Assembly (NCBI GenBank): GCA_016713785.1
Contig: JADJOM010000003.1
Coordinates: 1,569,501 to 1,633,500 of the forward strand
Direction: 5' to 3'
DNA from: Gemmatimonadota bacterium
GTDB lineage: Bacteria > Gemmatimonadota > Gemmatimonadetes > Gemmatimonadales > GWC2-71-9
DNA: 64,000 nucleotides
The notes under the pieces are model-generated. The model saw only the letters and a program-made list of their open reading frames with translations, did not search any database and was not told the origin of the DNA. Positions 6,894 to 15,415 of the stretch are shown here, in pieces; positions within the stretch are counted from its first letter, which is position 1, and the number at the start of each line of letters is the position of its first letter. The translations under genes and the position numbers were made by a program.

Positions 6894-7717
6894 CCCGCTA
6901 CCCTCGCCGGCGACGGCACCTCGAGTCGATCGAGCGCCGTGGTCAGCACGTCATGGTTGGGGCCCGGGGGCAGTCCCTGGACCAGGTGTCCGGGCACGCG
7001 TACTGCCCGCCGGATGTCGTCATCCTCCCACAGCGCCCCGAGGTACCGGAGGCGGCGATGGAGGAACCGCTCGGTGGCCGTGGCCAGCCGTTCGAACGTC
7101 TCGTACCCCTCGTGCGGGTCCATCACCCGGTTCACGAGGATGTCCACGCCCATGTCCGCCACCTGCAGGCCGACGATCTTGATCGTGGCGTAGGCGTCGG
7201 TCAGCGCCGCGGGCTCCGGCGCGGCCAGCACGATGCAGCGGGTGGCCCGCATCGTCGCGACCCGCACCACGCTCTCGAGGCCGGGCCCGGCATCGATGAT
7301 CACGGCGTCGAAGTCGTCGTACAGCCCGCTGAGGCGGTGGTGCAGCCGGGCCCGGTCCACCGCCGACATCGCGTACAGGCTCTCGGCCCCGCTGTCGGCC
7401 GGGAGGAGCATCAGCTGCTCGGTCACCGGCACCAGCAGGTCCCGGGGGCTGATCGCGTCCTGCAGCAGGTGCTCCAGCCGGTGGCTGCGCTGCACGCCGA
7501 GGAGCACGTGCAGGTTGCCGAGGTTCTGGCTGCCGTCGACCAGCAGCACCCGCCGGCCGTCCTGCGCCAGGCGCTGGGCCAGCAGCACGCTGACCACCGA
7601 CTTCCCCACCCCGCCCTTCCCGCTGCCGACGACGATCGCGGGCGGGCCGGTCGGTTCCGCCGGTTCGGGCCGGCGGGCCGCCATCATGGCGCGCAGCAGC
7701 GCGGCCTGGTCGGTCAT
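6890..7717 (-). CDS. flhG: Flagellar number regulator FlhG (MinD-like ATPase)
   Basis: FlhG (FleN, YlxH) is a MinD/ParA-type ATPase that limits flagellar number and, with FlhF, sets polar placement. The deviant Walker A VVGSGKGGVGKS (about residues 28-39), LLVDGSQNLGNLHVLLG and the DAVIIDAGPGLESVV switch region are all present. The ATG at 7717 overlaps the flhF stop by four bases; a much longer upstream reading in the same frame is antisense-like sequence without homology features and was rejected. Length is 275 residues. The pair flhF-flhG supports a polar or subpolar flagellum. The C-terminal part would carry the membrane-targeting helix, but no clear amphipathic helix was assigned. Confidence 0.95.
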   Translation of the reverse strand: MTDQAALLRAMMAARRPEPAEPTGPPAIVVGSGKGGVGKSVVSVLLAQRLAQDGRRVLLVDGSQNLGNLHVLLGVQRSHRLEHLLQDAISPRDLLVPVTEQLMLLPADSGAESLYAMSAVDRARLHHRLSGLYDDFDAVIIDAGPGLESVVRVATMRATRCIVLAAPEPAALTDAYATIKIVGLQVADMGVDILVNRVMDPHEGYETFERLATATERFLHRRLRYLGALWEDDDIRRAVRVPGHLVQGLPPGPNHDVLTTALDRLEVPSPARVAG

Positions 7718-8592
7718 GCGACCACCTCCGACGCCTGCGCGGTGCGGACCCGGAGCGCGAGCACCGCCGCCAGCAGGCGGGGCGCGGCGGCCTTGAGGTC
7801 CCGGGGCACCTCCTGCCCGTCGGCCACCCAGCGCATGGGGAGCCGCGCCTCGGCGGCGAGGTCGAAGAGCGTCCAGTCGTCCGGCGCCTCGTCGAGCTTG
7901 CTCGGCAGCAGGTGGGTCACCCCCTGCGGGCGGTAGGCCTCGAGGGTGCGCCGCACCAGGTCGGGCTGCAGGCCGGCGGGCAGCACCAGGTGGGTCTCGT
8001 CCGGCTGGACCTGCGCCAGCCACTGCCGCACCTGCTGGCTGTCGGAGTGGTTCCGCGGGCCACGGCCCGGGGTGTCGACGAACACCAGGTCGCGGTCGCC
8101 GAGGCGACGCAGGGCGGCCGGCAGGTCGCTGGCCTCGTAGATCACCTCGAGCGGCAGCCCGGCGATGTCGGCGTAGGTGCGGATCTGCTCCACCGCCCCC
8201 ACCCGGTAGGTGTCGAGGCAGAGGAACCCGATGCGCTGCCGGCCGAAGTAGTCGGGGTGGGTCGCCAGCTTGGCGACCGACGTGGTCTTGCCCACCCCGG
8301 TGGGGCCGACGAAGGCGATGGTCCGCGGGCCCGTGACCGACTCGCGGCGGCGGGCCAGGTCCGCGAGGCCCGGCGCGCTCTTGAGCAGCGGGTGGCTGCC
8401 GCCATCGGGCGCCATGCGGCGGCGTTCCCCCGCGGCGGTCTCCGCGTCCGTGGCCAGCACCTGGTAGACCGTGGCGCCGTCGGGGCCGCGCAGGGTGCGC
8501 ACGGCGAGGATCTCGGCCTCGGCGCCGAGGGACCGCCGGGCGCGGACGAGCAGCCCGTCCATGGCGGGGCCGGTGAAGGACTCAAGCGGCAC
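7714..8592 (-). CDS. flhF: Flagellar biosynthesis SRP-like GTPase FlhF
   Basis: FlhF is an SRP-family GTPase that marks the site of flagellar assembly. Within 292 residues there is a short N-terminal domain, then the G domain with P-loop FVGPTGVGKTTSVAKLA (G1 at about residues 96-103), LCLDTYRVGAVEQIRTYAD and the C-terminal specificity motif in the form SKLDEAP. The usual DTAGR motif reads DTPGRG here, and TKLDEA reads SKLDEA. The protein is much shorter than Vibrio FlhF because the basic B domain is reduced. The start is GTG, overlapping the flhA stop by eleven bases; an internal ATG eleven codons in is an alternative. Confidence 0.93.
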   Translation of the reverse strand: MPLESFTGPAMDGLLVRARRSLGAEAEILAVRTLRGPDGATVYQVLATDAETAAGERRRMAPDGGSHPLLKSAPGLADLARRRESVTGPRTIAFVGPTGVGKTTSVAKLATHPDYFGRQRIGFLCLDTYRVGAVEQIRTYADIAGLPLEVIYEASDLPAALRRLGDRDLVFVDTPGRGPRNHSDSQQVRQWLAQVQPDETHLVLPAGLQPDLVRRTLEAYRPQGVTHLLPSKLDEAPDDWTLFDLAAEARLPMRWVADGQEVPRDLKAAAPRLLAAVLALRVRTAQASEVVA

Positions 8593-10753
8593 GGGTGAGC
8601 TCCCAGGTGGCGAGACTGTGGATCGGGGTCTGTGCCGGCAGCTCGCCCAGGGAGAGCACCGGCACGTTGGGCATCACGGGTTCGACCAGCCGCCGGATCC
8701 CCACCCGCAACGCGGGCGGGGTGATGAGCGGCCGCAGCTGGCCGTCGCGGCGGTACTCGGTCATCAGGTCGTTCAGCTGGCGCAGCGCGGTGGTGAGGTC
8801 CTCGGGCTCCATCGGCCGCTGCCCCTCGCGGGTGGGCCGCGGGCTGAACAGGCCCATGAGCGCGGTCTCCAGCCGGGGGCCGATGGTGATCCCGCTGATG
8901 GCGCCATCGCCGTCGTCGAAGAGCTGGACCAGCACCGGGGCCAGGGAGCGGCGCACCTGCTCGGTGAGCGCCTCGGGGTCCTTGGTGACCTCGGCGGCAT
9001 CCGAGAGGGTCTCGAGGATGAGGGCCAGGTCGCGGATCGGCACGCCCTCACGCAGCAGCCGCTGCAGCACCCGGTGCACGGTGCCGAGGGAGAGCTTGCC
9101 GGGGATGGTGTCATCGACCAGCGCCGGGTGGGTCTCCTTGAGGCCGTCGAGCAGCTCCCGCACGCTCTGCCGCGACAGCAGCTCGGCGGCGTGGGCCTTG
9201 ATGGTCTCCATCAGGTGCGTGGCGAGCACCGTCTGCGGCTCCACCACGCTGTAGCCGTTGGCCTCGGCCTCGGTGCGGCGGTCGGCGGTGATCCACACCG
9301 CGGGCAGCCCGAAGCTCGGGTCGGTGGTGCGGATCCCCTCGATCGGGGCGGCGATGCCGGTGGTGTCGAGCGCCAGCTGGTACCGGGGCAGGATCTCGCC
9401 GGTGGCCACCCGCACGCCGCGCAGCTTGATGGCGTACTCGGTGGCGGGGAGCTGGATGTTGTCCCGGATGCGGGCCGGCGGCACCATGATGCCGAGCTCC
9501 ATGGCCAGCTGCTTCCGCATCAGGCCGATGCGCTGCAGCAGGTCGCCCTTCTGGGCCTCGTCCACCAGCGGCACCAGCGCGTAGCCCACCTCGACCTCGA
9601 GCGGCTCCACCTGCAGCAGGTCCTTGATGGGCGCCGGCTCCGACTTGGGCGCCTGGCCCCGCGACACCACCACCGCCTCCGGCTCCCGGGCCCGCGCGTC
9701 GCGGCCCCGCACCAGCCAGGCGATGCCGCCCAGCGCGCTGCCCAGCACGAAGAACGGCAGGAACGGGAACCCGGGCACCAGCCCGAGCCCGCCGATGATG
9801 CCGGAGGACATCCACAGCGCGTTCTGGTGCCGGGTGAGCTGGGCCGCGATGGCGGGGCCGACCGACGGGCTGTGCGAGCCGTAGGTGACGATGATGCCGG
9901 CCGCGGTGCTGACGATGAGCGCCGGGATCTGGGTGATCAGGCCGTCGCCGACGGTGAGGCTGGTGAAGGTGCCCAGCGCCTCGGTGGCCGACATCCCCTG
10001 CTGGGTGACGCCGATGATGAAGCCGCCGACCAGGTTGATCGCCACGATGATCAGGCCGGCGATCGCGTCGCCGCGGACGAACTTGGCCGCGCCGTCCATC
10101 GCGCCGTAGAAGTCGGCGTAGCGCTGGATCTCCTCGCGCCGCCGCCGCGCCTCGGTCTCGTCGATGAGCCCGGCGCCCAGGTCGGCGTCGATGCTCATCT
10201 GCCGGCCCGGCATGGCGTCCAGGGTGAAGCGGGCGGCCACCTCGGCCACGCGGCCCGCGCCCTTCGTGATCACCATGAAGTTGATCACGATCAGGATCAG
10301 GAAGATCACCAGCCCGACGACGTAGTTGCCGCCGATCACCGCGTTGCCGAACGCCGCGATGACCTCGCCGGCGTGGCCGTGGCTCAGGATGAGCCGGGTG
10401 CTGTTCACGTTGAGCCCGAGCCGGAGCAGCGTCACCAGCAGCAGCAGGCTCGGGAAGATGCTGAACTCGAGCGGGTCGGTGACCGAGAGCGTCACCAGCA
10501 GCACCAGCACCGAGATCGCGAGCGACGTGGCCAGCAGGGCGTCGAGGATGGCCGGCGGCAGCGGCACGATCAGCAGCGCCACGACCACCACCACCGCCAG
10601 CGCCAGCCAGACCTCCGCCCCGGCCGAGAGCCGGGCCAGCATGTTGGCACCCGCGCCCACCGGGGCGCGCTGCCCCCGCGCCCGCGGCGCGCCGGCGCCC
10701 ACGCCCGGTCCGGTGGCCCCCACCGACCCTACCGCCGCGCTCGGCGCCGTCAC
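8582..10753 (-). CDS. flhA: Flagellar export gate protein FlhA
   Basis: FlhA is the large export-gate subunit with an N-terminal membrane domain and a C-terminal cytosolic ring that docks chaperone-substrate complexes. The 723-residue protein shows eight hydrophobic segments in residues about 38-355 and the FHIPEP-family signature ARFTLDAMPGRQMSIDADLG (about residues 172-191). The cytosolic domain follows a linker at about 355-385. The start is GTG, overlapping the flhB stop by four bases. The first 37 residues are Ala/Gly/Pro-rich and are additional to the core family. It is followed directly by flhF, flhG and fliA, a very common order. Confidence 0.97.
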   Translation of the reverse strand: MTAPSAAVGSVGATGPGVGAGAPRARGQRAPVGAGANMLARLSAGAEVWLALAVVVVVALLIVPLPPAILDALLATSLAISVLVLLVTLSVTDPLEFSIFPSLLLLVTLLRLGLNVNSTRLILSHGHAGEVIAAFGNAVIGGNYVVGLVIFLILIVINFMVITKGAGRVAEVAARFTLDAMPGRQMSIDADLGAGLIDETEARRRREEIQRYADFYGAMDGAAKFVRGDAIAGLIIVAINLVGGFIIGVTQQGMSATEALGTFTSLTVGDGLITQIPALIVSTAAGIIVTYGSHSPSVGPAIAAQLTRHQNALWMSSGIIGGLGLVPGFPFLPFFVLGSALGGIAWLVRGRDARAREPEAVVVSRGQAPKSEPAPIKDLLQVEPLEVEVGYALVPLVDEAQKGDLLQRIGLMRKQLAMELGIMVPPARIRDNIQLPATEYAIKLRGVRVATGEILPRYQLALDTTGIAAPIEGIRTTDPSFGLPAVWITADRRTEAEANGYSVVEPQTVLATHLMETIKAHAAELLSRQSVRELLDGLKETHPALVDDTIPGKLSLGTVHRVLQRLLREGVPIRDLALILETLSDAAEVTKDPEALTEQVRRSLAPVLVQLFDDGDGAISGITIGPRLETALMGLFSPRPTREGQRPMEPEDLTTALRQLNDLMTEYRRDGQLRPLITPPALRVGIRRLVEPVMPNVPVLSLGELPAQTPIHSLATWELTRAA

Positions 10754-11838
10754 TTATCCCTCCGCGCCGGCAGCGGCGCGCCCTTCTTGCGCAGCACGAA
10801 GGCGATGACCTCGGCGACCGCGATGTAGAGCGCCGGCGGGATCGGGTTGCCCACCTTGGCGTTGGCCAGCAGCGCGCGCGCCAGGGGCTTGTTCTCGATG
10901 ACCGGAATGCCGGCCCGGAACGCGATCTCCTTGATCCGCTGGGCCAGCAGCCGCTCACCCATGGCGAGCACGATCGGCGCCGGGGCCACCAGCGGGTCGT
11001 ACTTGAGCGCCACCGCGATGTGGGTCGGGTTGGTCACCACCACGTCGGCGGTGGCCACGTTGGCGAGCATCCGCTTGCGGGCCATGGCGCGCTGCAGCTG
11101 GCGGATGCGTCCCTTCACCGCCGGGTCGCCCTCGGTCTCGCGATGCTCCTGCACCACTTCCTGCTTGGTCATCCGCAGGCTCTTCTCGTACTGCCAGACC
11201 TGGAAGCCGTAGTCGAGCGCCGCCACCGCGAGGAACACCAGCCCCACGAACAGCGCCATGCGGAGCGCCAGCGACCGGGTGACGCCGAAGATGATCGGGA
11301 CGCCCGCGCCGGTGGTGGACAGCAGCTCGGGCCAGGCCCGGCGCAGCACCAGCCACGCCACGGTACCGATGATCACGAGCTTGAGGACGGCCTTGACCAG
11401 GCTGAAGACCGCCTCGAGGCTGCACAGCCGCTTGAGGCCGGCCACCGGGTCCACGTGGGAGAACTTGGGGACCAGCGGGTCGGTGGAGATCACGCCGCGC
11501 GCCTGCAGGGCATTCACCAGCACCGTCAGGGCCAGCACGCCGGCCAGGAACGGCGCCAGCGCCAGCAGCGTGGTCCGCCCCACCTGCTCCACGATGCCGA
11601 TCGCCATGCCGGGCGACATCGGCGCCGCCACGAGCCAGGTGCTCCCCTCGCGCATCAGCTGCACCGCGTGCCGCGCCAGGGCGGTGCCGCCGGCCAGCGC
11701 CAGCATGCTGGTGCCCGCGAGCAGCAGGGTGGCCGCCGAGAGCTCGGCGCTCCGGGGTACCCGGCCTTCCTTCATCGCCTCGTCCCGTCGCCGGGGCGTG
11801 GCGGCCTCTGTCTTCTCCTGGCCGTCGGCGTCGGACAT
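10750..11838 (-). CDS. flhB: Flagellar export switch protein FlhB
   Basis: FlhB changes export specificity from rod/hook to filament substrates after self-cleavage. The protein has 362 residues, with four membrane segments in about residues 36-220 and a cytosolic domain holding the autocleavage motif NPTH (Asn at residue 270) in VVVTNPTHIAVALKYDPL. The N-terminus MSDADGQEKTEAATPRRRDE is typical (E.kTE.pTpkr...a). The partner ruler FliK is encoded at 19-21.7 kb. The gene lies three bases past the fliR stop and overlaps flhA by four bases. Confidence 0.97.
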   Translation of the reverse strand: MSDADGQEKTEAATPRRRDEAMKEGRVPRSAELSAATLLLAGTSMLALAGGTALARHAVQLMREGSTWLVAAPMSPGMAIGIVEQVGRTTLLALAPFLAGVLALTVLVNALQARGVISTDPLVPKFSHVDPVAGLKRLCSLEAVFSLVKAVLKLVIIGTVAWLVLRRAWPELLSTTGAGVPIIFGVTRSLALRMALFVGLVFLAVAALDYGFQVWQYEKSLRMTKQEVVQEHRETEGDPAVKGRIRQLQRAMARKRMLANVATADVVVTNPTHIAVALKYDPLVAPAPIVLAMGERLLAQRIKEIAFRAGIPVIENKPLARALLANAKVGNPIPPALYIAVAEVIAFVLRKKGAPLPARRDK

Positions 11839-11841
11839 GCG

Positions 11842-12645
11842 CTACCTCACCGGGACCGCGGTGAAGGCGCCGATGGTCCGGCCCACCTGCCCCGGCAGCC
11901 CCTCCACCCCCGCGGCCAGGAACTGGGCCAGGAACGGGAGCGCGGCGCCGAAGGCGACCAGGCCGATGGAGATCGTGACCGGGAAGGCGAGCATCATGAC
12001 GTTGAGCTGCGGCACCGCCTTGCCCAGGATGGCCAGCGCGAGGTTGGCGAGCAGCAGCGCCACCATCACCGGCGCGGCGGCCCGGATGCCCACGCTGAAG
12101 ACCGTGCCGGCCAGGTCCGCGATCTCGCGGCCGCCGGCCAGGGACACCAGCGCCTGGCCCGGCGGGATGGCGGCGAAGCTCGCGGCGAGGCCCTGGTACA
12201 GCGTCAGGTGACCGCCGAAGGTCAGGTAGATCGTGAGCGCGAAGTAGCCGAGCAGCTGGCCCACGCCCACCGTGGCGCCCTCGGGCAGCGAGCCCAGCGC
12301 CTGGCCCAGCGAGAGGCCCATCTGCATCGACATGACCTCGCCCGCCAGCACCACGCCGTGCATCAGGAAGGCGCCCGTGAGCCCGATGGCGAGGCCCACC
12401 AGGGTCTCGCTCGCGAGGATCACGCTCATGGCGAGCTGGTCATCGGGAAGGCGCGGCACCGGCCCCAGGGCCGGCAGCAGGATCACCGACAGCAGCACCG
12501 CGGCCGCCGCGCGGACGCTCTTCGGCATCCCCGCCATCGACCACAGCGGCGCCGCGAGGAAGAGCCCCGAGACCCGCGCGCTCACCAGCACGAAGGCGGG
12601 CATGTCCTGCACCCCGACCAGGTCGAGCAGGCCGGGGGCCGTCAC
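11842..12645 (-). CDS. fliR: Flagellar export protein FliR
   Basis: FliR is one of the three proteins (FliP5FliQ4FliR1) that form the helical export pore. The 267-residue product has about six hydrophobic segments and the family pattern FVLVSARVSGLFLAAPLWS near residues 18-36, and it ends just before flhB. The start chosen is the GTG at base 12645, which overlaps the fliQ stop by four bases (GTGA), the same arrangement seen for flhA. The open frame continues upstream through fliQ and fliP in an antisense-like composition that is not real coding. Spacing and order fliQ-fliR-flhB are conserved. Confidence 0.95.
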   Translation of the reverse strand: MTAPGLLDLVGVQDMPAFVLVSARVSGLFLAAPLWSMAGMPKSVRAAAAVLLSVILLPALGPVPRLPDDQLAMSVILASETLVGLAIGLTGAFLMHGVVLAGEVMSMQMGLSLGQALGSLPEGATVGVGQLLGYFALTIYLTFGGHLTLYQGLAASFAAIPPGQALVSLAGGREIADLAGTVFSVGIRAAAPVMVALLLANLALAILGKAVPQLNVMMLAFPVTISIGLVAFGAALPFLAQFLAAGVEGLPGQVGRTIGAFTAVPVR

Positions 12646-12911
12646 CCGACCAGCCCGGGGAGCAGGTTGAAGGTCTGGGTGATGTAGCCCACCAGCTCCC
12701 GCACCATCCACGGCAGCGCCAGCAGCATCACCACGCCGACCGCGACCAGCTTGGGGATGAACGTGAGCGTCTGCTCCTGGATCTGGGTCAGCGCCTGGAT
12801 CAGGCTGATGAGCACGCCCACCAGCAGGGCGGTCAGCAGCAGCGGGGCCGCCACCATGAGCCCGGTGAGCAGCGCGCGGTTGAGCAGTTCGATGGCGAGG
12901 CCGGCGGACAT
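12642..12911 (-). CDS. fliQ: Flagellar export protein FliQ
   Basis: An 89-residue protein with two transmembrane hairpins (about residues 15-38 and 51-75), the normal FliQ length. Conserved features are the segment LLLTALLVGVLISLIQALTQ followed by IQEQTLTFIPK, the near-invariant 'Q...TQIqEqTLtFiPKl' of the family. FliQ packs around FliP and FliR in the export pore. Its start is three bases after the fliOP stop, and its end overlaps the GTG start of fliR. Confidence 0.97.
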   Translation of the reverse strand: MSAGLAIELLNRALLTGLMVAAPLLLTALLVGVLISLIQALTQIQEQTLTFIPKLVAVGVVMLLALPWMVRELVGYITQTFNLLPGLVG

Positions 12912-12914
12912 GGG

Positions 12915-14009
12915 CTAGACCTGGAAGCCGGTGACGAGGCGCTGGACCACCAGGGTCCAGCCGTCCGCGAGGACGAACAGCATGAGCTTGAAGGGGAGCG
13001 AGATCATCACCGGCGGGAGCATGAACATGCCCATGCTCATCAGCACCGAGGCCACAATGAGGTCCACCACCACAAAGGGCAGGAAGATCACGAAGCCCAT
13101 CTGGAACGCGGTGCGCAGCTCGCTGGTCACGAACGCGGCGGTGACGGTCAGGATGGGGAGCGCCTCGACGCTGTCGGCCTCCTCCTGGCCGGTCAGCTCG
13201 GCGAACATCCCCAGGTCCTTGTCGCGGGTGTTGGCGATCATGAACGTCTTGAGCGGCGCGAGGGCGCGGTGGTACGCCTCGGTCTGGGGCAGCTGGCCGC
13301 TCAGGTAGGGCTGGATGGCGTCGGTGTTGGCCTGCTGGATCACCGGCTGCATCACCACGCCGGTCAGCAGCACCGACAGCGCCACCAGCAGCTGGCCCGG
13401 TGGCGCGCTCTGGGTCCCGAGCGCCGACCGCACGAAGTGCAGCACGATCAGGATCCGGGTGAAGCTGGTCATCAGCAGGAACATCGCGGGGAGCAGGGTC
13501 ATCGCCCCCATGAAGACCACCACCCCGACCGCGCCCGAGAGCTGCAGCTGGTCGGCGCCCTGGCCGATGGTGAGCGTCACCTTCGGGGCCACCGGGCCGG
13601 TCACCGCCGATGCGGCCGTGGCCGGCCGCGCGGCCGCCTGGGCCCCCGCCGCCGCCGGCGCGAGCAGCAGCAGCGCCACCACCGGCAGGAAGCGGAGGAA
13701 GGCCGGCCGCGCCGGGACCGCCGCGGGACGGGCCGCCGGCTCGCCCAGCGCCAGGGCGCGGTCCTCGCCCTCCAGCTCGGTGAGCATCCGGGCGCCGTCT
13801 TCCGCGAGGGTCACCACCAGCACCCGGCTTCCCACCTGCACCAGCGCCACCGCGTGCTTGGGGCCGGTGGCCAGGCGGCGCAGCAGCCGGAAGGGCAGCC
13901 CCGCCGCGCCGTCGGCCCGGACGGCGCCGGGCACGAAGCGCTTGAGCGCCCACAGTCCGAGCGCCAGCAGCCCGACCGTGACCAGCAGCGAGGCGACCGC
14001 GGAGAGCAT
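12915..14009 (-). CDS. fliP: Fused FliO-FliP export gate protein
   Basis: One uninterrupted 364-residue frame contains two flagellar proteins. Residues about 1-95 look like FliO: one membrane helix (ASLLVTVGLLALGLWALKRF) followed by a small beta domain including GPKHAVALVQVGSRVLVVT. Residues about 104-364 are FliP: a signal-peptide-like segment FLRFLPVVALLLLAPAAAGA, then the conserved FLLMTSFTRILIVLHFVRSA, ALSVLLTGVVMQPV and the last helices ending VVQRLVTGF. FliO normally acts as a scaffold for the FliP ring and is usually a separate gene just before fliP, as it would be here. No stop or alternative start context was seen at the junction (residues 95-104). Confidence 0.9.
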   Translation of the reverse strand: MLSAVASLLVTVGLLALGLWALKRFVPGAVRADGAAGLPFRLLRRLATGPKHAVALVQVGSRVLVVTLAEDGARMLTELEGEDRALALGEPAARPAAVPARPAFLRFLPVVALLLLAPAAAGAQAAARPATAASAVTGPVAPKVTLTIGQGADQLQLSGAVGVVVFMGAMTLLPAMFLLMTSFTRILIVLHFVRSALGTQSAPPGQLLVALSVLLTGVVMQPVIQQANTDAIQPYLSGQLPQTEAYHRALAPLKTFMIANTRDKDLGMFAELTGQEEADSVEALPILTVTAAFVTSELRTAFQMGFVIFLPFVVVDLIVASVLMSMGMFMLPPVMISLPFKLMLFVLADGWTLVVQRLVTGFQV

Positions 14010-14398
14010 CAGGCCATCTCCCGGGCCACGGCGGGCTGGTCGTTCCCGGCGACGATGCGGGTGATGCGCACCCCGAAGTGCTCGCCGATCACCACGACCT
14101 CGCCCTCGGCCAGCTTGCGGTCGGAGACGAAGATGTCGATCGGCTCGCCGACCATGCGGTCGAGCTGGATCACCGAGCCGTTGCCGAGCTCGAGGACCTC
14201 TTGCACCGTCATGTGGGTGCGGCCGAACTCGATCGCCACCGGCAGCGACACGTCGAGCAGGGTCTCCAGCGAGCCGCCGCCGGGGACGGCGGCCAGGCCC
14301 GCCGGCCGCGCGGCGGCCGCCGGCGCGAGCTCGGAGAGGTCGGGCGACTTGGGGGCGGCCCCGCCGCCCATCAGCTTGTCGATCTCGTTCTGATCCAT
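14009..14398 (-). CDS. fliN: Flagellar motor switch protein FliN
   Basis: FliN forms the bottom of the C-ring and binds FliH at the export apparatus. The 129-residue protein starts MDQNEIDKLMGGG, resembling the FliM/FliY N-terminal CheY-binding type motif, continues with an Ala/Pro linker and ends in the SpoA domain (about residues 44-120: LLDVSLPVAIEFGRTHMTVQ, then VIGEHFGVRITRI). The gene lies between fliM and fliOP and shares one base with the fliOP start. The N-terminal extension may let it bind CheY-P or the CheZ/CheY system of this locus, but that is inference. Confidence 0.95.
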   Translation of the reverse strand: MDQNEIDKLMGGGAAPKSPDLSELAPAAAARPAGLAAVPGGGSLETLLDVSLPVAIEFGRTHMTVQEVLELGNGSVIQLDRMVGEPIDIFVSDRKLAEGEVVVIGEHFGVRITRIVAGNDQPAVAREMA

Positions 14399-14400
14399 GA

Positions 14401-15408
14401 CTACACCAGCCTTCCGCGGGAGGCCTTGGGCGCGCCCTCGAGGCGCTGGGAATGGAGGACGTTGCTGATGCGCAGGCCGACGTAGCGCCGGCTCTGTCCG
14501 AGCACGCCGAGGAAGCGGCGCTGGCCCCGGACGTGGAGCTCCACCGGGACGTCGGAGGAATGGCCGGTGTGGATCACCTGGCCCACCTCGAGCCGGCCCA
14601 CGTCACGCGCCCGGAGCTGGAACATCGGGAACCGGGCCCGCACGTCGAGCCGCGCCGCGCGCAGCGCCTCCTCGATGTGGTGCCGGGCCGCCTCGCGCTC
14701 GGCGGGCGAGGTCTTGACGGTGTGGAAGTGCCGGGTGGGCTTCTCCTGCAGGAACGACTCGAGCGAGAGCAGCGGCAAACACATCGTGATCAGCCCGGAG
14801 AACGGCCCGGACCGCACCTCGATGTTGCTCACCAGCACGTTGTCCTCGCGGTTGGCGATCTGCAGCGCGTCGGGGGAGGACTCGAAGCCGGTGTAGGCCG
14901 GCTGGAAGGCGAGGTGGTCCGCCCACGCCTCCTCCACCAGGCCCCAGACCTTGTCGGCGACGCCGCGCACCACCGCCCGCTCCAGCAGGGTGAGGGGCCG
15001 CTTGATCTCCTGCGCCTCGCCCGGCCCGCCGAACAGCCGGTCGATGAGGTGGTAGGAGAAGTCGGTGCCGAGGTCGAGGACGCCCTGGCCGCCGATCTTG
15101 TCGCCCAGCTCGTAGACGTAGGCGGCGCACGGGGTGGCCAGCGAGAAGATGAACTCGGCGAAGGTGGCCTGCTCCACGCTGGAGAGCACCACGTCCACCG
15201 AGGTGCGCAGCCGCGACGAGAACAGCGCCTGCAGCGACACCGCGATCCGCTGGTAGATGCCGTTGAGCAGCGCCTGCCGGTCCTTCGCGATCCGGGGCGG
15301 GCGCAGGAAGTTGTACGGGATGACCTCGAGCGCCTGGTCGGGCATCGCCACCGGCGCGGCGCCCTTGAGCAGGCTGTCGATGTCCTTCTGGGAGAAGACG
15401 TCGGCCAT
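14401..15408 (-). CDS. fliM: Flagellar motor switch protein FliM
   Basis: FliM is the middle C-ring protein that binds phosphorylated CheY and reverses rotation. The 335 residues include the N-terminal CheY-P peptide SQKDIDSLLKG (about residues 6-16), the conserved GGxG loop in YELGDKIGGQGVLDLG, and the C-terminal SpoA domain (about 255-325) ending near RYVGLRISN. It follows fliL after seven bases and precedes fliN by two. A cheY gene with a matching receiver lies at 47.1 kb. Confidence 0.97.
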   Translation of the reverse strand: MADVFSQKDIDSLLKGAAPVAMPDQALEVIPYNFLRPPRIAKDRQALLNGIYQRIAVSLQALFSSRLRTSVDVVLSSVEQATFAEFIFSLATPCAAYVYELGDKIGGQGVLDLGTDFSYHLIDRLFGGPGEAQEIKRPLTLLERAVVRGVADKVWGLVEEAWADHLAFQPAYTGFESSPDALQIANREDNVLVSNIEVRSGPFSGLITMCLPLLSLESFLQEKPTRHFHTVKTSPAEREAARHHIEEALRAARLDVRARFPMFQLRARDVGRLEVGQVIHTGHSSDVPVELHVRGQRRFLGVLGQSRRYVGLRISNVLHSQRLEGAPKASRGRLV

Positions 15409-15415
15409 CAGATGC

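Noticed and set aside
11842..13953. A long minus-strand protein covering fliP, fliQ and fliR
   Set aside because: Only its last 267 residues are FliR; the rest lies out of frame over fliOP and fliQ, which are themselves well supported.
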